Below are positions 16,955-26,132 of a stretch of 57,242 nucleotides of DNA, one piece after another (the first letter of the stretch is position 1; each line of letters begins with the position of its first letter). The notes under the pieces were generated by a model. The model was not told where the DNA came from and searched no databases. It saw nothing but the letters and a program-made list of their open reading frames with translations. This DNA is from Mycobacterium sp. (GTDB lineage: Bacteria > Actinomycetota > Actinomycetes > Mycobacteriales > Mycobacteriaceae). Both the position numbers and the translations under genes were made by a program. The stretch is taken from NCBI RefSeq assembly GCF_025965855.1, contig NZ_JAOPWB010000014.1, positions 1 through 57,242 of the forward strand, given 5' to 3'.

Positions 16955-17925
16955 TGCGCGCCGTCGTCTGCCGTTCCTACGGCACACCGGAGGACCTGGT
17001 CATCGAGGAGCTCGCCGAGCCCGTCCCCGGTCCCGGCCAGCTGGTGGTTAGGGTGCACGCCGCGGCGGTCAACTTCCCCGATGTGCTGTTGATAGCCGGC
17101 AAATACCAGGTCAAGATCCCGGTCCCGTTCGTCCCGGGCAGCGAGCTGGCCGGCGAAGTGATGGCGGTCGGCGACGGCGCGGCGTTTCGTCCGGGCCAGC
17201 GGGTCTCCGCAACTACCCCGACCGGCGCGTTCGCCGAGCGAGCGCTGCTCGACTCGGCATCGGCCACGCTAGTACCCGACGGCGCCGACTTCGCGTCGGC
17301 CGCCGCATTCGGGGTCACGTACCGCACCGCATATCACGCACTGCGGTCGATTGCCGAAGTCGCGGAAGACGATTGGGTGGTGGTTCTGGGCGCTGCCGGT
17401 GGTGTGGGCCTGGCGGCCGTCGATCTGGCGGTGACAATGAAGGCCCGGGTGCTGGCGGCCGCGTCCAGCCCCGACAAACTTGAGCTGTGCCGGCAGCGCG
17501 GCGCCGAAGCCATCGTCGACTACGACCGGGAAGACCTGAAAACGCGCATCCGTGAGCTCACCGACGACGCGGCCCGGGTGGTCCTCGACCCCGTCGGCGG
17601 GCCCTACGCGGAGCCCGCGCTGCGCGGTCTGGCCCGCGGCGGAACCTTCATCACCCTCGGCTACGCCTCGGGCACCATCCCGTCCATTCCGCTAAACCTG
17701 GTCCTGCTCAAGGGAATCACGGTCCGCGGCATGGAGATCCGCACCTTCATGGGCGACCGGCCCGACGACGCCGCGCGCGACATGCGGGAGTTGGCACAGA
17801 TGTTCGCCACCTGCACGATCCGGCCCTACATCGGTGCGCGATTCCCCCTGTCCGAAACCCCGGCCGCGCTGCGGCATGTGGCCGAACGCAAGGTGCTGGG
17901 CAAGGTGGTCATCGACGTGGCGTGA
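16954..17925 (+). CDS. NADPH:quinone oxidoreductase-like (MDR superfamily)
   Basis: 323 residues from ATG 16954; a longer ORF start at 16846 lies inside tetR and is rejected. GroES-like N-terminal domain with FVPGSELAGEV, then the nucleotide motif VVVLGAAGGVGLAAVDLA and a GYASGTIPSIPLN segment typical of quinone oxidoreductase-type MDR enzymes. No structural or catalytic zinc cysteines are seen. Last gene of the 13237-17925 cluster, ending at the large palindrome. Confidence 0.92.
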   Translation: MRAVVCRSYGTPEDLVIEELAEPVPGPGQLVVRVHAAAVNFPDVLLIAGKYQVKIPVPFVPGSELAGEVMAVGDGAAFRPGQRVSATTPTGAFAERALLDSASATLVPDGADFASAAAFGVTYRTAYHALRSIAEVAEDDWVVVLGAAGGVGLAAVDLAVTMKARVLAAASSPDKLELCRQRGAEAIVDYDREDLKTRIRELTDDAARVVLDPVGGPYAEPALRGLARGGTFITLGYASGTIPSIPLNLVLLKGITVRGMEIRTFMGDRPDDAARDMRELAQMFATCTIRPYIGARFPLSETPAALRHVAERKVLGKVVIDVA

Positions 17926-17931
17926 CAGTTG

Positions 17932-17993
17932 CGCGAGCAGACGCAAAAGCGCCTCATTCGCGGCAAATTTGGGGGCTTTTGCGTCTGCTCGCG
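17932..17993. repeat. 19-bp-arm palindrome between convergent genes
   Basis: Left arm CGCGAGCAGACGCAAAAGC at 17932-17950 is perfectly complementary to 17975-17993, with a 24-base loop. It lies exactly between the stops of the convergent oxidoreductase (17925) and sulfatase (18001). The GAGCAGACGCAAAA word is one I recall as a dispersed mycobacterial intergenic motif. It could act as a bidirectional terminator, although no T-tract follows. Confidence 0.85.
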
Positions 17994-18000
17994 AAGCCAA

Positions 18001-19875
18001 CTACGGCGTGACGATGTTGAAAGCCGGATCGGGTTGGTCGAGCGCACCGAGGAATGCCTGCAACGCCGCCTGGTCACCAGAAACTTCCAGCCCGGGCGAG
18101 GCAAAATCACCTATCGCCGCCGCCAGCAGCCGAAACTTGCTGTCCGCCTTAACCGTAACGGTCGCCGTCGCGGCGTCGGGCGCCACCCGGCGGTAGACGA
18201 GCACGCCGTTGCGCAGGCTGAGCCGGTAGTTGGTGGCCGCGTCCGCGAAGGCGATGTCGACGGCGATATCGAGGTCCCAGCTACGCGGGCCGTCGACCCG
18301 GATGGCGAGGCTGTCGAAGATCTGCTCCGGCGTCAGCTGGGAAAGCATCGTCGGAGACACGACTTGAACCGCGGTGCCGAAGTTGCTGTCGCGCAGTTCG
18401 GCGGCCCCGCTGAGGAAGAAGTTGCGCCACGTGGCGTTCTCGGCGCCGTAGGCCAGCTGTTCCAGCGTGTCGGAGTACAGCGCGCGGGCCGCGGCATGGT
18501 CGCTGTCGGTGAAAACGGCGTGATCGAGCAGCGTTGCCGCCCAACGGAAGTCACCGGCGTCGAACGCCGCTTGGGCCAGCTCGACGACCCTGTCGATGCC
18601 GCCCATCGCGTCGACGTAGCGGGGGGCGATCGCCTCCGGCGGATGGGGCCAAAGCCGGGCCGGGTTGCCGTCGAACCAACCCATGTAGCGCTGGTAGACC
18701 GCCTTCACGTTATGGCTAACCGAGCCGTAATACCCATGGGTGTGCCACGCCTGCTCCAGCGCGGGCGGCATCGCAAACGCCTCGGCGATCTCGGCGCCGG
18801 TGTATCCCTGGTTGAGCAGGCGCAGCGTCTGGTCGTGCAGGTAGGCGTACAGATCGCGTTGCAGCGCAAGGAATTCGACGATGCTCTCCCGCCCCCAGGT
18901 GGGCCAATGGTGGGAGGCGAACACCACGTCGGCGCGATCGGCAAACGTGTCGATGGCCTCGGTGAGGTAGCCGGACCAGGCGTGTGGGTCGCGCACCAGC
19001 GCGCCGCGCAGGGTCAGCAGGTTGTGCAGGTTGTGGGTGGCGTTCTCGGCCATGCACAGCGCGCGGAACCGTAGGAAATAGAAGTGCATTTCGGCCGGCG
19101 CCTCGGTGCCGGGCGCCATCTGGAACTCGATCTCCACGCCGTCGATGGTGTGCTTCTCGCCGGTCTCCCGGATGTCGAGGGTCGGCACGATGATGCCGAC
19201 CTCGCCGGTGGACGCGGCCTGACCCAGCCCGCAGCCCACGTGGGCCTGGGGTCCGCGCGCCAGCATGGAGCCGTACATGTAGGTCGCGCGGCGGGTCATC
19301 GCCGGACCCGCATAGACGTTCTCCTGAACGGCGTGCGCGGTGAAGCCCTCCGGGGCCAGCACCGCCACCGAGCCGCTGTCCACGTCGGCCTGCGAGGTGA
19401 CGCCCAGCACGCCGCCGAAGTGGTCGACGTGGCTGTGGGTATAGATCACCGCGACGACGGGGCGATCACCGCCGCGGTGGGTGCGATACAGGGCCAGCGC
19501 CGCCGCCGCGACCTCGGTGGATATGAGCGGATCGATAACGATGACGCCGGTGTCGCTCTCGACGAAGGTGACGTTCGAGATGTCCAGGCCGCGGACCTGG
19601 TAGATGCCGGGCACCACTTCGTAAAGGCCTTGCTTGGCGGCCAGGGTAGATTGCCGCCACAGGCTCGGGTGTACGGACGTCGGCGCGGCACCGCCCAGGA
19701 AGGAGTAGGCGTCGTTGTCCCACACCACGCGGCCGTCGGCCGCCTTGATGACGCACGGGGACAGGGCCGCGATGAAGCCACGATCGGCGTTCTCGAAGTC
19801 GGTCGTGTCATGGAACGGCAGAGCGTGTTCGCGATGGGCCGACTCGATGACGGCGGTTGGCGGTTTGTGATTCAC
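18001..19875 (-). CDS. alkylsulfatase-type metallo-beta-lactamase hydrolase (Rv3762c-like)
   Basis: 624 residues. The zinc motif HSHVDHFGG (family THxHxDH) and a second GCGLGQAAS block mark the SdsA1-type alkyl/aryl sulfatase family. The central part carries the dimerisation domain, and the last 120 residues resemble an SCP-2-like lipid-binding domain (RLLAAAIGDFASPGLEVSGD). It would release sulfate from primary alkyl sulfates. There is no obvious signal peptide. Transcribed alone; the 172 bp between it and lpqH hold both promoters. Confidence 0.93.
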   Translation of the reverse strand: MNHKPPTAVIESAHREHALPFHDTTDFENADRGFIAALSPCVIKAADGRVVWDNDAYSFLGGAAPTSVHPSLWRQSTLAAKQGLYEVVPGIYQVRGLDISNVTFVESDTGVIVIDPLISTEVAAAALALYRTHRGGDRPVVAVIYTHSHVDHFGGVLGVTSQADVDSGSVAVLAPEGFTAHAVQENVYAGPAMTRRATYMYGSMLARGPQAHVGCGLGQAASTGEVGIIVPTLDIRETGEKHTIDGVEIEFQMAPGTEAPAEMHFYFLRFRALCMAENATHNLHNLLTLRGALVRDPHAWSGYLTEAIDTFADRADVVFASHHWPTWGRESIVEFLALQRDLYAYLHDQTLRLLNQGYTGAEIAEAFAMPPALEQAWHTHGYYGSVSHNVKAVYQRYMGWFDGNPARLWPHPPEAIAPRYVDAMGGIDRVVELAQAAFDAGDFRWAATLLDHAVFTDSDHAAARALYSDTLEQLAYGAENATWRNFFLSGAAELRDSNFGTAVQVVSPTMLSQLTPEQIFDSLAIRVDGPRSWDLDIAVDIAFADAATNYRLSLRNGVLVYRRVAPDAATATVTVKADSKFRLLAAAIGDFASPGLEVSGDQAALQAFLGALDQPDPAFNIVTP

Positions 19876-20047
19876 GGCAACACATTGCCATTAATCCGCC
19901 CTTGCCCGAAAGGACGTGTTGAGAGCTGGCGGGTTAACCGAAACGAAACAATTTCGTCGAACCTCTTCTGTGCGGCCCGGCATACCCGCATACTGCCTTG
20001 ACGGTTTTCAATGCGGAGGACCGCAACGATCGGGAAAAGGAGAACAG

Positions 20048-20503
20048 GTGAAGCGTGGACTGATTGTCGCGGCGACCGGGGCGGCGATTCTGGCCGCAGG
20101 TATTTCGGGGTGTTCGAGCAACAAGGGAACCACGGCCAGTGGTGGCGGCGTCACCGCGAACACCGGCGGCACGACAAAGGTCGTCATCGACGGCAAGGAC
20201 CAGAACGTCCAGGGCAACACTCTCTGCACCAAGGCCGCCGGCAATGTCAGCATTGCGGTCGGTGGAAACACGACCGGGATTAGCGTCGTGCTCACCGACG
20301 CCAATCCGCCGGCAGTGAAGGCAGTTCAGCTCGGCAACGTCAACGGTGTGACCCTTCAGTACGCGCAGGGTGGCCAGGGCAACGCCTCGGCGACCAAGGA
20401 TGGCAGTACCTACAAGGTCACCGGCACCGCCACTGGCGTGGACATGGCCAACCCGATGCAACCGGTGAACAAGCCGTTCGAAGTCGACGCGGCTTGCGCT
20501 TAA
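20048..20503 (+). CDS. lpqH: 19-kDa lipoprotein antigen
   Basis: 151 residues from GTG 20048, preceded by AAAAGGAGAACAG. The ORF track-style upstream frame is rejected because it lacks a ribosome site. Signal peptide with lipobox GISGC lipidates Cys22; a Thr/Gly-rich linker (potential O-glycosylation) precedes a beta domain with two cysteines. In M. tuberculosis this is a surface TLR2 agonist. Position upstream of tcrY, convergent, is as in H37Rv. Confidence 0.95.
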   Translation: MKRGLIVAATGAAILAAGISGCSSNKGTTASGGGVTANTGGTTKVVIDGKDQNVQGNTLCTKAAGNVSIAVGGNTTGISVVLTDANPPAVKAVQLGNVNGVTLQYAQGGQGNASATKDGSTYKVTGTATGVDMANPMQPVNKPFEVDAACA

Positions 20504-20512
20504 CTCGGTGAC

Positions 20513-22036
20513 CTAAGAATTGCGAGCGGGCGGTTGCCACCCGTTGAGTGGCAACCGCACCGTGAACTCGGTGTGGCCGGGTGAGCTGTCGAGCGTGATT
20601 GTCCCGTTGTGCGCCTTGACGACCGCGGAGGCGATCGCCAGTCCCAGTCCGGTGCTGCCGCCCTTTCGCGAGCGCGAAGAATCGCCGCGGGCGAACCGCT
20701 CGAACACCTCGGACTGCAGCCCCGCCGGGATGCCGGGGCCGTTGTCGATGACCTGCAACACGGACCGCGTCGGCTCGGTGCTCAACCGGGTGGTCACGAG
20801 GGTGCCGGCGGCGGTGTGGACGCGGGCGTTGGCCAGGAGGTTCGTCAACACCTGGTGCAGCCGCGCCGCGTCACCTGTGACGACCACGGGCTCCTCGGGC
20901 AGGTCGAGCTCCCACTGGTGATCCGGTCCGGCGACGTGCGCGTCGCTCACGGCGTCGACCGCCAGGCGCGACAGATCCACCGGCTCGCGTTCCAGCGGCC
21001 GGCCGGAATCCAGGCGGGCGAGCAACAGCAGGTCCTCGACTAGGCGCGTGATGCGCTCCGTCTCGGATGCCACCCGGCTCATCGCGTGCGCCATTGCTTC
21101 GCGATCCCCACTATCCCAGCCCATGCGTTGGGTGAGCTCGGTGTAGCCACGGATCGCGGCGAGCGGCGTGCGCAGTTCATGACTGGCGTCGGCGACGAAC
21201 TGCCGAACCCGGGTCTCGCTGGCCTGCCGCGTAGACAGCGCGGCCGCGATGTGATCGAGCATCCGGTTCAGCGCCGACCCGAGTTGACCCACCTCGGTGT
21301 ACGGGTTCGCATCGGACTCGGCCACCCGCACCGGCAGCTCGACCTCGCCGCGATCCAACGGCAGTTCGACGACCTCGCTTGCCGTTTGCGCGACGCGGCG
21401 CAGCGGCGCCAGTGCCCGCCTGATGATGACCACGCCGGCGGCGGTCGCGACGACCAACGCGATCACCGTGACGATCCCGAGAATGACCAGCATCCGGATC
21501 ATGGTGACGTCGACGTTGGACATCGACAGGCCGGTGACGATGACGTCCCCACCGCTGCGGCTCGGGGCGGCGACGACGCGATAGCGACCGAGTCCGTCGA
21601 GGTCGAGCGTCACCGGCTTGCGGCTGCCGGCGAGGTGTTCCAGTTGCGTTTGCGCGGCCGGGGTCAGCGCGGCCCGCGCGCCGTCGCTGGTCAGGTATCC
21701 GGCGTCAACGGTCCTGCCATTGCTGATCACCGCGGCGACCATGCCGGCGGGTTGGCCCGGGGCATCGAGGAACCAGGGGCCGGGGCCCGGCCTCGGGTAG
21801 TAGTGCGACTCGCGGCGCCAGCCCGGACGTTTCGGTTCGGGGTACATCCGAGCCGAGCGGTAGGAAGTTCCGCCGAGTTGCCCGTCGAGCTGGGCCACCA
21901 GGTGGTGCAGCAACGCCAGTTCGGTCGCCGCGGTGATGCCGATGCAGACGACGGCGAGGACGACGATCTGCCCGACCAGTAGGCGGAGCCGAAGTGACCA
22001 GACCCGCCGCGTCTTAGCGGGCTGGCTTGAGGACAT
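20513..22036 (-). CDS. tcrY: sensor histidine kinase TcrY
   Basis: 507 residues, slightly longer than the H37Rv protein as I recall it. Two membrane helices (about residues 16-37 and 180-205) flank a periplasmic sensor region rich in Pro, Arg and Tyr. A HAMP segment follows, then the H-box SHELRTPLAAIRGY, N-box LTNLLANARVH, and ATP-lid motifs DNGPGIP and GSTGLGLAIA. It phosphorylates TcrX. Overlaps tcrX by 23 bases. Confidence 0.94.
   Translation of the reverse strand: MSSSQPAKTRRVWSLRLRLLVGQIVVLAVVCIGITAATELALLHHLVAQLDGQLGGTSYRSARMYPEPKRPGWRRESHYYPRPGPGPWFLDAPGQPAGMVAAVISNGRTVDAGYLTSDGARAALTPAAQTQLEHLAGSRKPVTLDLDGLGRYRVVAAPSRSGGDVIVTGLSMSNVDVTMIRMLVILGIVTVIALVVATAAGVVIIRRALAPLRRVAQTASEVVELPLDRGEVELPVRVAESDANPYTEVGQLGSALNRMLDHIAAALSTRQASETRVRQFVADASHELRTPLAAIRGYTELTQRMGWDSGDREAMAHAMSRVASETERITRLVEDLLLLARLDSGRPLEREPVDLSRLAVDAVSDAHVAGPDHQWELDLPEEPVVVTGDAARLHQVLTNLLANARVHTAAGTLVTTRLSTEPTRSVLQVIDNGPGIPAGLQSEVFERFARGDSSRSRKGGSTGLGLAIASAVVKAHNGTITLDSSPGHTEFTVRLPLNGWQPPARNS
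20530..20558. terminator. 11-bp perfect hairpin shared by lpqH and tcrY 3' ends
   Basis: Arms GCGGTTGCCAC (20530-20540) and GTGGCAACCGC (20548-20558) enclose a 7-base loop. It lies inside the last codons of tcrY and 27 bases beyond the lpqH stop, so it could terminate both convergent transcripts. No T-run is present, as in many mycobacterial terminators. Confidence 0.6.
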
Positions 22037-22754
22037 AGCCCGCGCCGCGCAGCGTGTGGATCATGGGTTCACGACCGTTGTCAATCTTCTTGCGCAGGTA
22101 GGAAATGTAGAGTTCGACGATGTTCGACCGGCCGCCGAAGTCGTAACTCCACACCCGGTCCAGGATCTGGGCCTTGCTCAGTACCCGCTTGGAATTGCGC
22201 ATCATGAACCGCAGCAGCTCGAACTCGGTGGAGGTCAACGAGATTGGCTCGCCCGCGCGCGTTACCTCGTGGCTGTCCTCGTCCAGGACCAGGTCCCCGA
22301 CCACCAGCTGCGCACCGCTGTCCACCGTCGTCACCCCGGTGCGACGAAGAAGCGCCCGCAGTCGCAGCACCACCTCTTCGATGCTGAAGGGTTTGGTCAC
22401 ATAATCGTCGCCGCCCGCGGTCAGGCCCGCGATGCGGTCCTCCACCGCGTCCTTGGCCGTTAGCAGCAGCACCGGCAGCTGCGGATTCTCCTCGCGCAGT
22501 TTGTGCAGCACGTCGAGACCGCTCATGTCGGGCAGCATCACGTCGAGCACGACCACATCGGGTCGCTGGGCCCGGGCCGCGGCGATGGCCGACGACCCGT
22601 CGCCCGCGGTGGAGATGTTCCAGCCCTCGTATCGCAGCGCCATGGAAACCATCTCGGCCAGGACCGCTTCGTCGTCTACGACGAGCACATTGATCGGGTT
22701 GCCGTCAGCACGGCACATGACAACCCGCTCTACCGAGGCTCGGGGCTGTGTCAC
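22014..22754 (-). CDS. tcrX: OmpR-family response regulator TcrX
   Basis: 246 residues from 22754; an internal start near the receiver domain would match the shorter H37Rv form. The receiver domain holds the phospho-acceptor in VVVLDVMLPDMSG and the conserved Lys in YVTKPFS. The C-terminal winged helix ends GRSNIVELYISYLRKKID and HTLRGAGYVL. With TcrY it forms a two-component system, reported as iron-responsive in M. tuberculosis. Confidence 0.94.
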   Translation of the reverse strand: MTQPRASVERVVMCRADGNPINVLVVDDEAVLAEMVSMALRYEGWNISTAGDGSSAIAAARAQRPDVVVLDVMLPDMSGLDVLHKLREENPQLPVLLLTAKDAVEDRIAGLTAGGDDYVTKPFSIEEVVLRLRALLRRTGVTTVDSGAQLVVGDLVLDEDSHEVTRAGEPISLTSTEFELLRFMMRNSKRVLSKAQILDRVWSYDFGGRSNIVELYISYLRKKIDNGREPMIHTLRGAGYVLKPAR

Positions 22755-22818
22755 AGGTTCCAGTATCCGCGCCCGACTGAGCCGACGCTATGCCGTTCCT
22801 ATGCGTGTCCTGTGAAAA

Positions 22819-22849
22819 GATCGCGTGACTGCCGAGCAGTCACGCGATC
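22819..22849 (-). terminator. 14-bp perfect hairpin, intrinsic terminator-like
   Basis: GATCGCGTGACTGC (22819-22832) pairs fully with 22836-22849 across a CGA loop. It lies downstream of the 51-residue gene at 22868-23023 and upstream of tcrX, so it can separate their transcripts. No clear T-tract. Confidence 0.7.
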
Positions 22850-22867
22850 CGGTATCCCGGCGGATGT

Positions 22868-23023
22868 CTAGTACCAGTATCGCCTGCCGGCGATCGGCCG
22901 GCCGACCGAGCCCATGACCCACAACACTGCGCCGATGACGAGCACGACGATGCCGATCTCCCACAACAGCGGGAGGCTAAAGACAAAACCGAGAACTAGT
23001 AGCACTATGCCGAGGATGATCAT
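22868..23023 (-). CDS. small two-helix membrane protein
   Basis: 51 residues, ATG at 23023 after AAAGGAAG. Two hydrophobic segments (about 2-19 and 22-38) are followed by a conserved-looking GRPIAGRRYWY tail. Short proteins with this plan (DUF6131-like) are common in mycobacteria. The strong ribosome site and the terminator just downstream support expression. Function unknown. Confidence 0.8.
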   Translation of the reverse strand: MIILGIVLLVLGFVFSLPLLWEIGIVVLVIGAVLWVMGSVGRPIAGRRYWY

Positions 23024-23048
23024 GACAACTTCCTTTGTGTGAGGGTCC

Positions 23049-23282
23049 CTAGGCCGTTTCTAGACCACTGGGCATTGAACTGGGCTGCGGGACACGGCAA
23101 TCCTTGACTTTGGGATTGACGCCCCCGTAATTCAGGGGGCCGGCGATAACGGTCAGCGCAATGTTTCCCGCAGTGACACAATTTGTTGCACCGCCCTTGA
23201 AGTAGTCGCGCTGGTAGGCCGCGAAGACTCCGATGAGCAGCCAAATCAGGACAACCCCGCCGATCACTCCGCGACCACGCAT
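23049..23282 (-). CDS. small membrane-anchored protein
   Basis: 77 residues from ATG 23282, which has GGAGG 6 bases upstream; the in-frame ATG at 23294 lies in front of that site and is less likely. One N-terminal membrane helix (VIGGVVLIWLLIGVFAAY) is followed by an exported part with two cysteines (NCVTAGN and KDCRVP) that could form a disulfide. It precedes the 51-residue membrane protein by 25 bases. Function unknown. Confidence 0.75.
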   Translation of the reverse strand: MRGRGVIGGVVLIWLLIGVFAAYQRDYFKGGATNCVTAGNIALTVIAGPLNYGGVNPKVKDCRVPQPSSMPSGLETA

Positions 23283-23345
23283 GGTGACCTCCATTGTGTT
23301 CGAGAAAATTTCCCGTGGGCCTAGCGTTACCCGTTGGACTTATGT

Positions 23346-23768
23346 CTAAACCTGCTTGACGTGGACTTCCGCGAGCCATGCCTCGGCCCGCTTCTTGGAC
23401 GCGCGTGAAAGCCACGCTTCCTGAATCAGCTCGGCCAGTTCGGTAGTCGTGATCTCTGCCAATCGGCTGGCCCGCACCAGCACCGAAGGATGCCCGTCGA
23501 AATGACTTGTCGTGAAGAACGGCGACGCGGGATCCTGCACGAGCGCGAGCTTGTCGCTCTCCGACCCCACCCAGAGCATGATTACGTCGGCGTAGCGTTC
23601 GCCGGTGTCCGGATCCGTCGCGTCGGGCTGGGGAGTGCGGAAGAACACGAACGACTTTCCGCCCACCTGATAGATGGGGTTGCCTTTCGGGCCCTCCAAG
23701 CGCTTGACGTGCGGCATCGACGCGGCGATCCGATGCACGTCGCTCACCCGGGCAGGCCGATCAGCCAT
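23346..23768 (-). CDS. MmcQ/YjbR-family protein
   Basis: 140 residues from ATG 23768. Motifs of the YjbR fold include GKSFVFFRTPQ, YADVIMLWV, FFTTSHFDGHPSVLVR and a terminal SRASKKRAEAWL. These small proteins are described as DNA-binding-like from structure, with unknown role. Stands alone; its start is 100 bp from the broken gene on the other strand. Confidence 0.85.
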   Translation of the reverse strand: MADRPARVSDVHRIAASMPHVKRLEGPKGNPIYQVGGKSFVFFRTPQPDATDPDTGERYADVIMLWVGSESDKLALVQDPASPFFTTSHFDGHPSVLVRASRLAEITTTELAELIQEAWLSRASKKRAEAWLAEVHVKQV

Positions 23769-23867
23769 AACCGCGAGACTACCGCGACCGGTAGCATCGC
23801 GAGTGGGCCTGCGGTAAAGGGGGATTGAGATGAATCGCTCCCAGGTGAACTCTCGAAGAGGGGGGCC

Positions 23868-24768
23868 GTAACCGACACCCTGTTCGCCGACGTCTCCGAA
23901 TTCCAAGTGCCCCTGAATGATTCTTATCCGTACCGGGTGGTTCAATTCGCGTCTGCGACGGCACCTATCAAGACCACAACTTCGCGGCCAACTACGCATG
24001 GATGCGGGGTGCTTTGGCCAGCGGACGCATGACATTCGGAATCGTTTACACGCACGCGCGCCCGAACTGGTTGGACAATGCCAACACCGTGCGCTCGATG
24101 ATCGATGCCGGGGGTGGCTTGCAGCCGCGGGTCGCGCTGATGCTCGACGTGGAGGCCGGCGGCAACCCCCCCGGCGACGGCTCAAGCTGGATCAACTCGT
24201 TGTACTGGAACCTGGCCGACTACGCCGGTTCTCCCGCGCGGATCATCGGGTACGCCAACGCTTATGACTTCGCCAACATGTGGCGGACGCGGCCAGCGGG
24301 CTTGCGGGCCATCGCGGCCGGTTATGGGTCCAACCCGGACCTTCCGGGTCAGGTCGCGCATCAGTACACCGACGGCACGGGCTTCAGCCCCAACCTGCCG
24401 CAGGGGTGTCCACAGTTCGGCAATTGCGACATGAGCTCCGCCGACGGGCTCACCCCGCAAGATTTTGCCGCCGCCTGCGGCATCAGTGCGAACGGAGGAT
24501 GGTTGATGGCACCGACGACGAGCAAGCCGAACTGTTGAGCAAGGTCCGCGACATCTGGGACCAACTGCGAGGGCCCGGCGGCGCGGGCCGGCCGCAACTC
24601 GGCCAGAACGGCCAGGGCCAAGACCTCACGCCGGTCGACGCGATCGCCGCGATCAAGCGAGACCCGGAAAGCCCGACAGACCTGCAGGCGTCGAAACAGT
24701 CTCCGGCCCAACAGGGGTCATCTTGGAAGCAGCGCGCTCAGCCCGCCCGCCGCTGCGCCGACACGTAG
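23868..24768 (+). pseudogene. glycosidase-like (GH25/DUF1906-type) protein, broken in at least two places
   Basis: Three frames join into one protein: TLFADVSEFQVPLNDSYPYR (frame from 23868), then IRVCDGTYQDHNFAANYAWM through GQVAHQYTDGTG and AACGIS, then TDDEQAELLSKVRDIWDQLR to AAIKRD. Frame changes fall at about 23941 (one T missing) and about 24498. The first codon is GTA where GTG is expected after AGAGGGGGG, so the start may be lost too. The fold resembles lysozyme-like domains in mycobacteriophage and mycobacterial proteins. The frame runs on into the convergent methyltransferase, so the original C-terminus is also altered. Confidence 0.75.
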
Positions 24769-25682
24769 AGGGTGGGCGGCATCACGTGCGCGCCGTCCTG
24801 CGGAACGCTGCGGCCGTAGCGGCCCATCAGCTCCGAAAAGGTTGCCGTCGACACGTCCCAGCCATGCTCACGCAGCCAGCCGTCGACCGGTGTGCGCTCC
24901 TCGGGGTACCACAGGTCGTCGAGGTCCGCGATCTCGGTATCGACCAGCCTGGCGGCCGCGGCCCGCATGCGCTGCATGTCCTCGCGCTGTCGCCGAACCA
25001 GGTCGGGGTCGGTGAAGCCCGCGCCGGGCACGTTTGAAGCGAGCCAACTACCCTGCGCGCTGAGCGCATGTATGCGCTCGAACAACAGGTCCTGGGCCTG
25101 TGCAGGCAGGTAGCGGACGAGTCCCTCGGCCGACCAGACCGCCGGCCGTGAGGGGTCAAATCCCGCCTCTTGCAGGGCCTTTGGCCAGTCCTGGCGCAGG
25201 TCGATCGGCACGTTCACCAGCCGCGCCTTCGGGTGCGCGCCGTGCTCGCGCAACGTGTTGGATTTGAATTCCAGCACCTTGGGCTGGTCCAGCTCGTACA
25301 CGACCGTGCCGTCGGGCCATGGCAGCCGCCAGGTGCGTGCGTCCAGGCCGGCAGCCAGGATCACCACCTGCCGAACGCCGGCGTCGGCCGCGCCCAGAAA
25401 GAATTCGTCGAAAAACGCTGTGCGCGTGGCCATGAAGTCGATCATCAGCTGGATCCGCGCCCACACGTCCGGTTCGAGCTCGACCGCCTTGGCCAGCAGC
25501 TTGGGGTCCGCGTAGATACTCCACATCCCCTCGCCCGCCGCGTCGACGAACACGCGCGCGAACGGGTCGTTGATGAGCGGGTTCTCGCTCTCGGTCTCGG
25601 CGGCACGCGCCGCGGCGACGCCCAGAGCGGTGGCTCCCACGCTTTGGGTGATGTCCCAGGAATCATTGTCGGTGCGCGCCAT
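24738..25682 (-). CDS. SAM-dependent methyltransferase, TIGR00027 family (Rv3767c-like)
   Basis: 314 residues from ATG 25682, which has AAGGG 8 bases upstream; two earlier in-frame ATGs lack proper spacing. The SAM site reads [18 protein letters not shown] and the early block [17 protein letters not shown] is diagnostic of this large mycobacterial family. In some members the substrate is leucine carboxyl or mycolic-type lipid; none is proven here. Confidence 0.92.
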   Translation of the reverse strand: MARTDNDSWDITQSVGATALGVAAARAAETESENPLINDPFARVFVDAAGEGMWSIYADPKLLAKAVELEPDVWARIQLMIDFMATRTAFFDEFFLGAADAGVRQVVILAAGLDARTWRLPWPDGTVVYELDQPKVLEFKSNTLREHGAHPKARLVNVPIDLRQDWPKALQEAGFDPSRPAVWSAEGLVRYLPAQAQDLLFERIHALSAQGSWLASNVPGAGFTDPDLVRRQREDMQRMRAAAARLVDTEIADLDDLWYPEERTPVDGWLREHGWDVSTATFSELMGRYGRSVPQDGAHVMPPTLYVSAQRRAG

Positions 25683-25782
25683 CGCCATTTCCCTTCCAAG
25701 CCGAAGTCCCTTAGTTGCCCACACTATTGTTCCAGCCTCCCGCGGCGCTGGCCGCTCGTCGGCGGTGACCTAGGCTTCTTCC

Positions 25783-26130
25783 ATGACGCGTACGCCGCAG
25801 GAAATATTCGCCCACCACGGGAAGGCGCTGGGCGCGGGCGACCTGGACGAGATCGTCGTCGACTACGCCGAGGATTCCGTGCTCATCACCCCGGCAGGTG
25901 TCGCGCGCGGCAAGGACCGCATACGCGAGGCCTTCGCCAAGCTGCTCGACGATCTGCCCAGCGCGGCGTGGGACCTCAAGAACCAGATCTTCGAAGGCGA
26001 CGTGTTGTTCCTGGAGTGGGCCGCCGATTCGGCCGCGAACCGGGTCGACGACGGCGTCGACACCTTCGTGTTCCGTGACGGCATGATCTGGGCGCAGACC
26101 GTCCGCTACACCCCGCATCCCAAGGGCTGA
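25783..26130 (+). CDS. SnoaL/NTF2-like protein
   Basis: 115 residues forming a cone-like NTF2 fold: LGAGDLDEIVVDYAEDSVLITPAGVARGKDRIREAF and a final DTFVFRDGMIWAQTVRY strand. It starts 59 bases upstream of the -strand-divergent methyltransferase gap and ends 2 bases before the APH-fold gene, so those two are likely co-transcribed. Such proteins act as small-molecule isomerases or binding partners. No catalytic residue can be assigned safely. Confidence 0.85.
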   Translation: MTRTPQEIFAHHGKALGAGDLDEIVVDYAEDSVLITPAGVARGKDRIREAFAKLLDDLPSAAWDLKNQIFEGDVLFLEWAADSAANRVDDGVDTFVFRDGMIWAQTVRYTPHPKG

Positions 26131-26132
26131 AT

